A stretch of 64,000 bases of DNA, from the NCBI GenBank assembly GCA_943789135.1, contig CALSSY010000008.1, forward strand, positions 62,001 to 126,000, given 5' to 3'. The notes beneath the pieces are model-generated. The model was not told the DNA's origin. It saw only the letters and a list, made by a program, of their open reading frames with translations, and searched no databases. The first letter of the stretch is position 1; every line of letters starts with the position of its first letter. Source of the stretch: an uncultured Bacteroidia bacterium. GTDB taxonomy: Bacteria; Bacteroidota; Bacteroidia; NS11-12g; UBA955. A program made the translations under genes and the position numbers. Below are positions 26,981 through 36,483 of this stretch, piece after piece.

Positions 26981-28209
26981 TGCGATGCCCATAATCCTGC
27001 GAGGTGTACCAACACTTCGCGGGATTTTTCCATATCCTGCACACTTACGTATTCGTGCTTTCCGTGAAATGCCATCTCACCGGTAAATATATTCGGACAT
27101 GGCAAACCCATGAAACTCAATCTAGAACCATCGGTTCCACCTCGAGCGCTGCTCAAACGAGGTTCAATTCCTGCCATTTTAATGGCCTCGATTGCATAGT
27201 CTGAGATTGCCGGGGTGAGTTCTACCACTTCTTTCATATTTCGGTATTGCTCTTCTACCGTCATCTCTAACTTCGTTCCAGGATAATCGTTTATCGTTGC
27301 TTCCGCAATTGATTTTAAACGTGCCTCATGCTCGGCTAATTTTGCTGTTTGAAAATCTCTTACAATAAATTTAACCCAGGCATGTTCGGCAACGCCACCC
27401 ATTGTAACGGGATGCACAAAACCTTCCCTTCCCGATGTGGTTTCGGGACTGAATTCATTTTTAGGAAGTCGATTTAAGAAATCGCCTGCCACTTTCAATG
27501 CATTTACCAATTTTCCTTTAGCGTAACCCGGGTGTGCTGACACGCCATAAAAATTCAATGTTGCACCGTCTGCGCTGAAAGTTTCATCTTCGTAACTACC
27601 ACGCTTACCGGCATCAAGTGTATAGCCATAGTCAGCCGCTAATTTCTCAATATTAACGTAATCCACACCCCTACCTATTTCTTCATCAGGCGTAAATAAA
27701 ATACGGATATCGCCATGGGGCAACTGTGGATTATTAACCATGTATTGAACAAAGTCCATAATTACAGCAACACCTGCTTTGTCGTCTGCGCCTAATAAGG
27801 TAGTACCAGAAGCGGTTATAATATCATCTCCGATACGTTCTTTAAGATATGGGTGTTCAGAACTTTTAATTACCTGAGAATTGTCATCGGGCAATACCAA
27901 ATCCTGACCTTGATAATTCTTATGAATGATAGGTTTAACATTAGCACCGTTGCAATCTGGAGATGTGTCAACATGGGCACAAAAACAGATGGTAGGAACC
28001 TCTTTGGCTGCATTGGACTTTAATGTGGCATAAACATATCCAAATTCATCTAAATGGGCATCTTCCAATCCCATTTCTAGTAATTCTTTGACCAAAACCC
28101 GGCTTAAGTCTTTTTGCTTTTCCGTGCTTGGGAATGTGGTACTATCGGGATCGCTTTGCGTATCTATTTTCGCATAATCGCAAAAGCGATCGGCAATGTT
28201 TTTATTCAT
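26977..28209 (-). CDS. pepT: Peptidase T (tripeptide aminopeptidase)
   Basis: Cytosolic M20 zinc aminopeptidase that removes the N-terminal residue of tripeptides. 410 residues, normal length. The metal-site segments are CFCAHVDTSPD, LLGADDKAGVA, FTPDEEIGRG and DAGKRGSYEDE, with the late RGGTDGSRLSF and NIFTGEMAFHGKHEYV motifs specific to PepT. It is the last gene of an anmK-gdh-pepT operon; its start overlaps the dehydrogenase end by eight bases. Confidence 0.95.
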   Translation of the reverse strand: MNKNIADRFCDYAKIDTQSDPDSTTFPSTEKQKDLSRVLVKELLEMGLEDAHLDEFGYVYATLKSNAAKEVPTICFCAHVDTSPDCNGANVKPIIHKNYQGQDLVLPDDNSQVIKSSEHPYLKERIGDDIITASGTTLLGADDKAGVAVIMDFVQYMVNNPQLPHGDIRILFTPDEEIGRGVDYVNIEKLAADYGYTLDAGKRGSYEDETFSADGATLNFYGVSAHPGYAKGKLVNALKVAGDFLNRLPKNEFSPETTSGREGFVHPVTMGGVAEHAWVKFIVRDFQTAKLAEHEARLKSIAEATINDYPGTKLEMTVEEQYRNMKEVVELTPAISDYAIEAIKMAGIEPRLSSARGGTDGSRLSFMGLPCPNIFTGEMAFHGKHEYVSVQDMEKSREVLVHLAGLWASH

Positions 28210-29449
28210 ATTGTTTTACTAAATCCGTTAATGACATCTCCAAGGCCTTTGCAGAAATTCCTGTAGACTTTGGATTGAACTGATGAACCCGCGCAATTGC
28301 ACCGGCAATAATTTGACTTACGTCTTTGAAAATAGCCGTATCCGTTAATTCTGCATTTTGACTCATTAAGTAAGCAAAAACCCTTGCCATTCCACAATTC
28401 GCGATAAAATCTGGAATTACCGCCATCTGTGAATCTGCCATTTTTGAAATAGGTCCCATAAAGATAGCTTCATCTGCAAATGGAACATTGGCACCGCAGG
28501 AAACGACTTCAATTCCTGAATTAACCATGCGTTTCACTTGATCTTCTGTTATCAAACGACTGGCAGCTCCTGGAATAAAAATCTCTGCCGGTAAATCCCA
28601 AATTTTTTCATTCACCTCTTCAAATGAAAGCATATTGGGAGCATTCAAAGCGTTTCCATCTCTAGATAAGAACAATTCAACAATTTCATCATGTCCTAAA
28701 CCTTTAGGTTCTATAATTCCGCCGTTACGGTCAATAATCCCTCCAATTCGAACACCGTATTTGGTAAGATAAAATGCAGCTGCAGCAGCAACATTACCCC
28801 AACCTTGGATAATGGCTAATTTGTTATTGAGAAAACCCCCATAAATTTCGTAGTAATGACGCACTGCTTCGGCAACGCCCCATCCTGTAATCATATCTGC
28901 AATGGTGTATCCTTTTTCCAAAGAAGGTGTCAATCTTTCGTCTACAATGGGTAAAAGCACCCCCTGTTGCAAACGAGAAATTGCTTTTAAACGCTCTTCA
29001 CCTGAGTATGCCGTATGATAGCCATTTACCACACCCTCTTGAGGATGAAGAATGTCCAAGTCGGCGGTCATAGGAATTACCTCGTGAATCTCATCTACGT
29101 TCAAATCTCCCCCTGTACCGTAGTAATGCTTCAAAATCGGCTTAACTGCTTTGTACCACCGTTCTAAAACTCCTTTTTTTCTAGGATCTGAAGGATCAAA
29201 ATTTATACCAGATTTAGCACCTCCAATTGGAGGGCCTGCAATGGTAAATTTAACTTCCATTGTTTTGGCTAAACTCTCAACTTCGCGCTGGTTCAATCCT
29301 TTTCTCATGCGTGTTCCACCACCGGCAGCACCGTTTCTCAAAGAATTAATCACAACCCAGCCTTCGGCATCGGTTTCACTGTCTTTCCACGAGAAAACAA
29401 TATGAGCTTGTTTGTTCTCGAACTTGTTAATTAAAGTATCTAATTTCAC
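28202..29449 (-). CDS. Glu/Leu/Phe/Val dehydrogenase (probable glutamate dehydrogenase)
   Basis: NAD(P)-dependent amino-acid dehydrogenase of 415 residues interconverting glutamate and 2-oxoglutarate, or a branched-chain equivalent. The catalytic loop GPPIGGAKSGI carries the active-site Lys. The Asp of the GGDLNVDE segment and the Rossmann glycine motif WGNVAAAAA are also present. The sequence does not let me decide firmly between glutamate and leucine as substrate. Two bases separate it from anmK upstream. Confidence 0.9.
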   Translation of the reverse strand: MKLDTLINKFENKQAHIVFSWKDSETDAEGWVVINSLRNGAAGGGTRMRKGLNQREVESLAKTMEVKFTIAGPPIGGAKSGINFDPSDPRKKGVLERWYKAVKPILKHYYGTGGDLNVDEIHEVIPMTADLDILHPQEGVVNGYHTAYSGEERLKAISRLQQGVLLPIVDERLTPSLEKGYTIADMITGWGVAEAVRHYYEIYGGFLNNKLAIIQGWGNVAAAAAFYLTKYGVRIGGIIDRNGGIIEPKGLGHDEIVELFLSRDGNALNAPNMLSFEEVNEKIWDLPAEIFIPGAASRLITEDQVKRMVNSGIEVVSCGANVPFADEAIFMGPISKMADSQMAVIPDFIANCGMARVFAYLMSQNAELTDTAIFKDVSQIIAGAIARVHQFNPKSTGISAKALEMSLTDLVKQYE

Positions 29450-29450
29450 G

Positions 29451-30533
29451 TTATAATAGCTTCGAAAAATCTCCGTCTAAAGAACCCCCAATTACAGAAC
29501 GTGATGCTCCTGTAGTAGCGCCCGAAATATTGGTTAAGTTCTTAACACGCATAGCGCCTAATAAGGCAAAAATCATGGCTTCTTTATATTGAACCATTTG
29601 ACTGTCTGGCACTACAATATTGGAATCCGTTTCGGATTTTAAATAATCCATCAACGTATCGTTGAAGGCACCACCACCGGTTACTAAGATTTTCATCTCC
29701 TCCAAAGGCTTGCTCGAATTACTTTCCAATGCCACCGCAATTTGCGTAGCAATATGCATTACTAAGGTTTTCATTCTATCTTCTAGAGAATGATCGTCAA
29801 AATCGCGCACCAAGTGCCAAAACTCCTTATTGATCCACTCTCTACCTAAACTCTTTGGAGCAGATTTCTTGTAATAGCCAATGCTATTCAATTGTTCTAA
29901 TAATGGATAGATAATATTACCCGGCTCAGCGATTTTACCCCCCTCATCAAACTTCAATTTTCTTTCGCGAGCCAAACGATTCAAAACAATATTACAAGGT
30001 GCAATATCAAACGATAAACGACCCGAATCGGTTTTAAGTGACACATTGCAAAATCCACCTAAATTCAAACAAGCATCGTATTCTGAAAATAATAATTCAT
30101 CGCCCAATGTTACCAAAGGGGCTCCTTGACCGCCAGCGGCAACATCCGCTCTTCTAAAATTACTAACTGTAGGAATTCCTGATGTGCCGTAAAGTGTGGC
30201 TCCGTCCCCAACCTGTGCGGTAATCCATTTTTGAGGTTGGTGGAATATGGTATGTCCATGGGATGCAATCAAATCAATCTCTAAACCGGATTCTTTTTGA
30301 AATGCCAAGGCCAATTCGCCTAAATATCTACCGTAAAATACATCCGTACGGGCATACAATTCCGGATTTTGATATTTCAGCTGCGATAAGCGCACCCTCC
30401 ATGTTTCATTGTAGGGCAATGTAATTGCCTTTAAAATATTTACATTCCAATTTTCACCATTTTGGTCCACAGAACACAACGCTAAATCAATACCGTCCAT
30501 GCTCGTCCCACTCATTATCCCTAATACATTCAT
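29451..30533 (-). CDS. anmK: Anhydro-N-acetylmuramic acid kinase
   Basis: Cell-wall recycling enzyme that phosphorylates and opens 1,6-anhydro-MurNAc to MurNAc-6-phosphate. 360 residues, normal length. The signature GTSMDGIDLAL is at the N-terminus, followed by SHGHTIFHQP, QVGDGATLY and the ATP-site glycines VTGGGAFNDTLM. First gene of the anmK-gdh-pepT operon, with a TATTTTTG promoter box at 30557-30564 on the minus strand. Confidence 0.95.
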   Translation of the reverse strand: MNVLGIMSGTSMDGIDLALCSVDQNGENWNVNILKAITLPYNETWRVRLSQLKYQNPELYARTDVFYGRYLGELALAFQKESGLEIDLIASHGHTIFHQPQKWITAQVGDGATLYGTSGIPTVSNFRRADVAAGGQGAPLVTLGDELLFSEYDACLNLGGFCNVSLKTDSGRLSFDIAPCNIVLNRLARERKLKFDEGGKIAEPGNIIYPLLEQLNSIGYYKKSAPKSLGREWINKEFWHLVRDFDDHSLEDRMKTLVMHIATQIAVALESNSSKPLEEMKILVTGGGAFNDTLMDYLKSETDSNIVVPDSQMVQYKEAMIFALLGAMRVKNLTNISGATTGASRSVIGGSLDGDFSKLL

Positions 30534-30556
30534 AATTTACAAAAGTTGACCTATCG

Positions 30557-30564
30557 CAAAAATA
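30557..30564 (-). promoter_or_regulatory. -7 promoter box of the anmK operon
   Basis: Minus strand TATTTTTG, an exact TAnnTTTG match, 23 bases before the anmK start codon. Confidence 0.5.
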
Positions 30565-30681
30565 AGGATTTATATTAGAAACCCGATTTTAGGGCAGCTT
30601 AGTGATATTTGATTCACCTAAATCGATGATTTTAGCACCAAATTTTATTATTCCATCAATATTTGCTAAACTGCATGCACC

Positions 30682-31980
30682 ATGGATCGTAAAATATTCC
30701 TTAAAACCGGCCTTGGAGCTGCTTTAGCAAGCTCAATATCTCCTGTTTGGGGGAAGTCTAAGCATCAAAACACGCCCATTTCAGACTATGATATTTCCGA
30801 TTGGGGGAAAATTAGAAAGGCATTTCCAATAAAATCGAATATCAACTTTCTTAATAACGGAACAATGGGAATTACACCATACCCCGTTTTAAATGCCATA
30901 AATGAATCCTTCACCCAAATTGCCGAAAACGCCAGATATCCCCATCACAATAATGATTTGGAAACCAAACTTGCGACCCTTTTAGGCTGCTCCGCTGACG
31001 AAGTCGGAATCACAAAAAACGTCAGTGAAGGCATTAATCATATTGCATGGGGAATTCCTCTTAAAAAAGGCGACGAAGTAATTATTACCCAACACGAACA
31101 CATTGGTGGGTGCGCCGCTTGGATGAGAAGGTCACAACTAGATGGAGTGAAAATTAAAACCATCCCAATTGGAAACAGTGCCGAAGCGTGTTTAGACATA
31201 ATAAAGCGTGCTATATCCTCCAAAACAAAAGTTATCGCTGTACCTCATATTCCATGTACAACGGGACAAGTTTTACCCGTGAGGGAAATTTGTACGTTAG
31301 CCCGAGAAAAAGGAATCATTTCTGTTCTGGATGGTGCACACCCATTGGGTATGTTGCAATTTAATTTGAAAGAAATTGGTTGTGACTATTATGCAGGTTG
31401 TTTTCATAAGTGGATGTTGGGTCCAATAGGAACTGGTTGGATGTATATTAGGAAAGAACTTATAGAGAAAACACGCATCACTCACGTTGCTGCATATTCG
31501 GTAAATGCATTTGACATGAGTGCCGAACCGCCTCAAATGGATCTCCCCATTTCAAAAGTGAGTCGTTATGCATATGGCACCTTTTCCGGCCCGCATATTC
31601 AAGGATGCCTGGCTGCAATAGACTGGTACCAGCATGTAGGCCCGGATCGAATTGAAAAGCGCGTAAAAGAACTCAATTCGTATTTACGAAAATCCTTAGA
31701 AAATGAAGCCGATAAAATCGAAATTCTAAATGCGAATGACATCCAATCCCAAGGAGGACAACTCGGCTTTCGTATCAATCCAACTCATACAACAGAAATA
31801 AACCCCCAACAAGGTTTTGTAAATTTCGCCCGAAAAAATGGAGTAATTTTGCGTTACGTTGGAGAAAACAAAGTTGATTGTATTCGTGTTTCAACGCACT
31901 ATTACAACTACAAATCTCAAATTGATCTTTTAATTGACCTCCTACAACAGTATGCTTGGAAATCCGGAAATAAACGCTGA
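30682..31980 (+). CDS. Exported class V aminotransferase-like PLP enzyme
   Basis: 432-residue PLP-dependent enzyme of the class V group (isopenicillin-N epimerase/cysteine desulfurase-like). It carries an N-terminal leader MDRKIFLKTGLGAALASSIS that looks like a signal peptide, though without the twin arginine. PLP-site segments are NFLNNGTMG, TKNVSEGINHIAWG, VLDGAHPLG (Asp contacting the pyridine nitrogen) and CFHKWMLGPIGTGW (Schiff-base Lys in the HKW motif). Substrate unknown. Its last 47 bases overlap the next gene in another frame, so the two are probably translated together. Confidence 0.86.
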   Translation: MDRKIFLKTGLGAALASSISPVWGKSKHQNTPISDYDISDWGKIRKAFPIKSNINFLNNGTMGITPYPVLNAINESFTQIAENARYPHHNNDLETKLATLLGCSADEVGITKNVSEGINHIAWGIPLKKGDEVIITQHEHIGGCAAWMRRSQLDGVKIKTIPIGNSAEACLDIIKRAISSKTKVIAVPHIPCTTGQVLPVREICTLAREKGIISVLDGAHPLGMLQFNLKEIGCDYYAGCFHKWMLGPIGTGWMYIRKELIEKTRITHVAAYSVNAFDMSAEPPQMDLPISKVSRYAYGTFSGPHIQGCLAAIDWYQHVGPDRIEKRVKELNSYLRKSLENEADKIEILNANDIQSQGGQLGFRINPTHTTEINPQQGFVNFARKNGVILRYVGENKVDCIRVSTHYYNYKSQIDLLIDLLQQYAWKSGNKR

Positions 31981-32920
31981 TTGGAATCACAAATGGAATA
32001 CGAATCTTCCTTTTGAGATATACACATCCGGCAGTACCGGCACCCCAAAACCGCATCAATTATGGCCCCAATTACTTAAATGGAGTGCCGAACAAACCCG
32101 TAAACATTTTATTAAATCTGACAATTTACACCAGTTGATTGCATTGCCCATTGATAAGGCGGGTGGGTTTATGCAATGGGCAAGGGCAAAAACATGGAAT
32201 TCAGAATTCGATCTCTGCGCACCAAGTGCAAATCCCTTATTGGAATATTCAGGAAAGGCAAAAGTTTCTTCTTTCACCCCCATGCAGTTAGAAGGTATTC
32301 TGAGTAATCCGATATCCAAAGAAAAATTAAAAGAATTCAAAAGTATCTTGATCGGAGGGGCACCCATTTCTGTCAAAATGGAAGCACAACTCTTAAAAGA
32401 ATATCCCAATATTTACTGGGTACATACTTTTGGCATGACAGAAACATACTCGCATTTTGCGGGACGCACTTTAGGAGAAAACGAATACCGTTTGATTGAT
32501 GATACTCGGATTGACGATTCTCCATTGGGTATGCGTATAAAAAACCCGTGCACCCATGATCAATGGGTCCAAACTTTTGATCGGATATCTGTTTTGCCCG
32601 AAAATCGATTTACATGGATAGGCAGAACCGACTTTACTATCAATTCAGGCGGCATTAAAATCCAACTAGAAACCGTTGAACGAGAAATACACCTACAAAC
32701 CAATTGGCCGCTTAGTGATTTCTTTTGTTGGTATGAAAATGATGCCGTTTTAGGTCAAAAACTGGTTCTATTTATAAGGTCTAATCTGGGGCCAGTTCCT
32801 GCACTTCATTTTTCATCGAAGTATTTCCAACCAAAACATGTGCATATCAAAGAATCCTTTGTTTATTCGACTAGCGGTAAAATCTTAAGGGCTGAAAGCG
32901 CGCAAAATGTCGTCAAATAG
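31934..32920 (+). CDS. menE: MenE-like AMP-forming acyl-CoA ligase (o-succinylbenzoate-CoA ligase family)
   Basis: Adenylate-forming enzyme of 328 residues, short but typical of Bacteroidota MenE homologues. The P-loop is YTSGSTGTPKP. Further core motifs are HTFGMTETYSHFAG and the hinge WIGRTDFTINSGGIKI, with a reduced C-terminal lid. MenE makes o-succinylbenzoyl-CoA in menaquinone synthesis. No other men gene is in view, so the exact substrate is inferred. The long 5' overlap with the aminotransferase leaves two starts: M at 31934, or the later MLGNPEIN seven codons on. Confidence 0.75.
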   Translation: MTSYNSMLGNPEINADWNHKWNTNLPFEIYTSGSTGTPKPHQLWPQLLKWSAEQTRKHFIKSDNLHQLIALPIDKAGGFMQWARAKTWNSEFDLCAPSANPLLEYSGKAKVSSFTPMQLEGILSNPISKEKLKEFKSILIGGAPISVKMEAQLLKEYPNIYWVHTFGMTETYSHFAGRTLGENEYRLIDDTRIDDSPLGMRIKNPCTHDQWVQTFDRISVLPENRFTWIGRTDFTINSGGIKIQLETVEREIHLQTNWPLSDFFCWYENDAVLGQKLVLFIRSNLGPVPALHFSSKYFQPKHVHIKESFVYSTSGKILRAESAQNVVK

Positions 32921-33015
32921 GCTCGTCATTTTTCAAAGAGCCGTCTTTTTCTGTAACCTTTCGTCAATTTTTTAATCCATTTCAATTGGGATGAGTTTCT
33001 ATTTATACTTGTTTC

Positions 33016-33234
33016 ATGATTGAAAAAAATCAAACTCAATTCTTCAATATTTCAAGAAAAAACATCTTGGCGTTGGGGATTTTACTTGTCTTATCAATAG
33101 GCCTAAATTCTGAAAACACTGAGAAAAACACTAAAAAATCTAATATCATTCGAGAATTGCTAAAAGCCCCAGTCCCAGCATCCAAACTTTTGAATATTCA
33201 TAACCATGGTGCTTGTGGCGTGATTCATTATTAA
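33016..33234 (+). CDS. Small single-helix membrane protein, unknown
   Basis: 72 residues with one hydrophobic helix (about 18-33, ILALGILLVLSIGL), a Lys/Asn-rich middle and a His-rich end (NIHNHGACGVIHY). It ends four bases into the convergent AraC-family gene. I know no family. The short length means it may not be a real gene, but the clean helix and distinct composition favour it. Confidence 0.4.
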   Translation: MIEKNQTQFFNISRKNILALGILLVLSIGLNSENTEKNTKKSNIIRELLKAPVPASKLLNIHNHGACGVIHY

Positions 33235-34463
33235 GCGGTTGAGCCGAATCGAATTTTCGACTGTATTACCTCAGATGGTGTGGAGTTATAATGCAGTTTA
33301 AAGGTACGTAGTAAAACACTATGCGAACCAAAACCGTGTTCCAAGGCTAAAGCTTCTAACGTTAAATTTTGTGCTTTTTCACCTATCATACGATCAATTA
33401 AATCTTCCATACGGCAAAAATTTCGGTAATTAACAAAGCCCATCTTGCTGTGATACTTGAAAATATATCTCAAATGATGCGTAGGTATTTTCACCAATCT
33501 AGATAATTCATCAATGCCAAATTTGGAGTCACGAAAGGGTTGATTTTTTAATACAAATTCGTCAACCCTTACTATCATTCGATTTATATTTTCTTGACTT
33601 TGAAATAATCTCTGAGTTAATTGAACATTCTCATGTTCTAAGGGTTCAATCCAAATACCTGTATGTTGAGATTTTTGGAATTCAGATTCTTTGATTATCG
33701 GGTTATGACCGTCAATGATCAATTGAGGAATACCGTAAAGAATGGCATCATTTCTCAAAATAAAAATAAGAATAATTACAATAAAGCCCGATCGAATGAA
33801 CAAGGATGGTTCTAAGGACATTTGAATCTCATAACCGACAGCAATGGCAATGAAACTTTCCAAAAACAGGGTGAATAACATGCTCAGTGGAAACAATACA
33901 AACAAAGACCATTGTCCAATTAATTTACCATGTGTACCTAATAATTTACCATCCGAAAAAGCAGTTAAAAGCAATTGAAAGTTTTTATAGAGATATACAA
34001 GAGACATCAACATAAAACCCGCATGTAACATGGATAATGGAAGTATTGTAGGCATATGCTGTAAACTTGAAATATAATCAACAAACCGATCTGGTTTTTC
34101 ACCTAAAAAAACCAATGGAATTGTTAAAGATAAAAACACGACAATCAACGGCGTAAAATGCAATAATTTACTCAAATCATTTTGAACCTCGTCATCAAGT
34201 ATACTCTTAAGGTGCATGTATACGGATGGTAAAATACCAAATTGTATAAATCCGAATATCAGCATGTAAGGACGGTACTCAAAATCAAGCCCAATCCAAT
34301 AAACCGTTTGATTCAACAAGCGAATCGAAAGTCCCATTAAAATGATTCCCAGATAAATTTGAGTTTGATAGTTTCTAAAACCTCTTAAAAAGAATACTAA
34401 ACCAAAGAAAAAAGTAACGAATGCAATAATCAGAGGAATGTATTGAACAATTTCTCTAACCAT
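33231..34463 (-). CDS. Membrane-bound AraC-family transcriptional regulator
   Basis: 410 residues. The first 245 hold seven predicted membrane helices. The C-terminal third is an AraC-type DNA-binding domain with two helix-turn-helices, the first in FGIDELSRLVKIPTHHLRYIF and the second in LTLEALALEHGFGSHSVLLRTFK, ending SEVIQSKIRF. Such 7TM-AraC proteins are common in Bacteroidota and are thought to pass a membrane signal to a promoter. It overlaps the upstream 134-residue membrane gene by eight bases, making a three-gene minus-strand operon with the epimerase. Confidence 0.87.
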   Translation of the reverse strand: MVREIVQYIPLIIAFVTFFFGLVFFLRGFRNYQTQIYLGIILMGLSIRLLNQTVYWIGLDFEYRPYMLIFGFIQFGILPSVYMHLKSILDDEVQNDLSKLLHFTPLIVVFLSLTIPLVFLGEKPDRFVDYISSLQHMPTILPLSMLHAGFMLMSLVYLYKNFQLLLTAFSDGKLLGTHGKLIGQWSLFVLFPLSMLFTLFLESFIAIAVGYEIQMSLEPSLFIRSGFIVIILIFILRNDAILYGIPQLIIDGHNPIIKESEFQKSQHTGIWIEPLEHENVQLTQRLFQSQENINRMIVRVDEFVLKNQPFRDSKFGIDELSRLVKIPTHHLRYIFKYHSKMGFVNYRNFCRMEDLIDRMIGEKAQNLTLEALALEHGFGSHSVLLRTFKLHYNSTPSEVIQSKIRFGSTA

Positions 34464-34860
34464 ATAAATAGTAAATTAACCCTGCAAACATAATAATCAT
34501 AGCAACCCATCTTATAATAGAGGTTTTACGGTGAATATTTAGATATGCAATGGGCAAATCAATTTGGTTCATTTTTCGTTGCGCCAAAAAATGAGTGGTT
34601 GACATATACAGGAAAATCAGAGAGAAATACGTAATTGCTGGGTTTAGTGTTTCCTGCATCAACGTTGTCAATAAAAAATACAGGACAAACATTGCAACAA
34701 GCGTGTACAAATTCAGAATCCGCAATTTTGAGAATTGGGCTATAAAACTTCCTCGTTCCTCGTTACTCAAGAAAGCCAAAGCTTTCTCTTGTTGATGACG
34801 ATTGTAAATGGTAGAGATTATAAGCAGGGCCATCCCGCCAAAAAGTGCAACTTCTTTCAT
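34456..34860 (-). CDS. Four-helix membrane protein, unknown
   Basis: 134 residues with four predicted helices: near the N-terminus, at LYTLVAMFVLYFLLTTL, at ITYFSLIFLYMSTTHFL and at the C-terminus. It lies between the epimerase gene, touching it at one base, and the 7TM-AraC gene, overlapping by eight bases. It may help the regulator sense its signal. No family recognised. Confidence 0.7.
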   Translation of the reverse strand: MKEVALFGGMALLIISTIYNRHQQEKALAFLSNEERGSFIAQFSKLRILNLYTLVAMFVLYFLLTTLMQETLNPAITYFSLIFLYMSTTHFLAQRKMNQIDLPIAYLNIHRKTSIIRWVAMIIMFAGLIYYLYG

Positions 34861-35717
34861 CAGATAGATATTGAATACTCAAAGGAACGAGATTCGTTTG
34901 GAATTACCGCATTTATTCCCTCTTTCGAGGTAATATCACCATCAAAATTAACATGATCAGCCAATCCCCACCATGGTTCCAAGCAAATAAATGGAGCACC
35001 TTGTTTTTTCCAAATACCCCAATATGGTGCCTCTTCACCTGGAATTTCCATACCCAGTATTCGGTTGCTTTTATGATACAAATCGATTTTTCTGATTTGC
35101 TCGTGCTTGAAAACTATGGCATCCTTCTCAAAGTAAGAATCATCCAATTTTAAGAACCCCTCATGATCAAAGTGTAACCACATCGTTTCTCCTGTATACA
35201 AACCGTTATCTATAAGGTGTCTTTCCATTTTGGTTGCACCCGGAATATGAATGCTATATTCGTTTATGTCATCTATCAAATGAAAACCAGGATGGGCACC
35301 AAAACTAGCAAATAAAGTATGTTCCCCTGTATTTTTTAGTCGATTCTTGGCCTTTAAGCTAGACCCTTCTAATTCATATACAACCACAAGTTCAAAATCG
35401 AACGGATAAACAGCTTTGGTTTGTGCGTTAGAGACCAAACGCAAAACCAGTGAAGACTTGGTTGATTCGATTACATCAAACTCACATTCTCGAGCAAATC
35501 CGTGTTGACCTAGGCTATATGAACTTCCTTGAAATCGATACGCATCGTTTTTCAATCTACCTACAATCGGGAATAATATAGGAGCTACCCTATTCCAATA
35601 TTTCTCATCCAATTTCCATAAAATATCTTTTTGGGTTTGAATATCGAACCATCTTAAAATTTGAGCACCTTTTGTAGAAATTTTTACCAAAGATTGGTGA
35701 TTTTCGAGTGTAAACAT
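34860..35717 (-). CDS. Aldose 1-epimerase family protein (LacX-like)
   Basis: Galactose-mutarotase-like enzyme of 285 residues that interconverts sugar anomers. Family segments are LWKLDEKYWNRVAPILFPIVGRLKND, GQHGFARECEF (active His) and GAHPGFHL. The late EPWWGLADH is also typical of the LacX-type subgroup. It is first in an operon with a small membrane protein and a 7TM-AraC regulator, so the locus may respond to a sugar. Confidence 0.87.
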   Translation of the reverse strand: MFTLENHQSLVKISTKGAQILRWFDIQTQKDILWKLDEKYWNRVAPILFPIVGRLKNDAYRFQGSSYSLGQHGFARECEFDVIESTKSSLVLRLVSNAQTKAVYPFDFELVVVYELEGSSLKAKNRLKNTGEHTLFASFGAHPGFHLIDDINEYSIHIPGATKMERHLIDNGLYTGETMWLHFDHEGFLKLDDSYFEKDAIVFKHEQIRKIDLYHKSNRILGMEIPGEEAPYWGIWKKQGAPFICLEPWWGLADHVNFDGDITSKEGINAVIPNESRSFEYSISI

Positions 35718-35769
35718 ATACTTTGCAACAAAGTAACATTACTTTTGAGTAAAGCACAAAGTACCCATT

Positions 35770-36483
35770 ATGTCTACCGAATTAAAAACACAATTCAATG
35801 CCCTCATTATTGATGATGAAATTTCGGGAAGAACAATGATAGAGTATTACTTAAAGGAATTTGCGAGCGATATATTGGGTAAAATCGTCTCGGTTTCTTC
35901 ACTCAAAGAAGCCGTACAACAATTTGATTCCTTCAAACCAGATATCATTTTTACAGATTATGAACTAAGAAATGAATCCGGTCTTTCCGTTAAAGATTAC
36001 ATTCACGAAGATATTCCGGTAGTTGTAGTTAGTGCGCACTCTCAATATGCCCTTGAGGCCATACAAACGAATGTATTTGATTATCTACTTAAGCCTCTAA
36101 GTGAGGATGAAGTTCTTCGATTTAAGTCAAGGTTATTAAAGAAAATTTCCAAGGATAGTCAAAACGGATCCATAGGTTTTGATGACCAGTTAATTATTAA
36201 AGACTCAGGGGAAAATACGATGATTGCTTTTGGTGATATTCTCTATATTGAAGCAGCCGGGGCCTATTCCAAAATCGTTACAGATTCCAAGAATTTCATT
36301 GCATCTAAAACGTTAAAAAGTATAGAATCAAGCTTGCCAAAATCTTTTATTCGCATTCATCGTTCATATATTGTTCCTTTGAATCAAATTGCGAGCTATT
36401 CAAGCAGTACAGTATGTTTGAAAAATGGAAATCAATTAGCCTTATCAAAAACAGGAAAAAAACTACTTCAATCCTTTATTTGA
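35770..36483 (+). CDS. LytTR-family response regulator
   Basis: Two-component regulator of 237 residues. The receiver domain (about 10-130) has the acidic pair D15/D16, phospho-acceptor D63 (in IIFTDYEL) and K108 (in DYLLKPL). The LytTR DNA-binding domain (about 140-237) contains FGDILYIEAAGAYSKIVT and SFIRIHRSYIVPLNQI. It partners with the histidine kinase gene that overlaps its 3' end by 70 bases. A TACTTTTG box near 35738 could be its promoter. Confidence 0.93.
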   Translation: MSTELKTQFNALIIDDEISGRTMIEYYLKEFASDILGKIVSVSSLKEAVQQFDSFKPDIIFTDYELRNESGLSVKDYIHEDIPVVVVSAHSQYALEAIQTNVFDYLLKPLSEDEVLRFKSRLLKKISKDSQNGSIGFDDQLIIKDSGENTMIAFGDILYIEAAGAYSKIVTDSKNFIASKTLKSIESSLPKSFIRIHRSYIVPLNQIASYSSSTVCLKNGNQLALSKTGKKLLQSFI

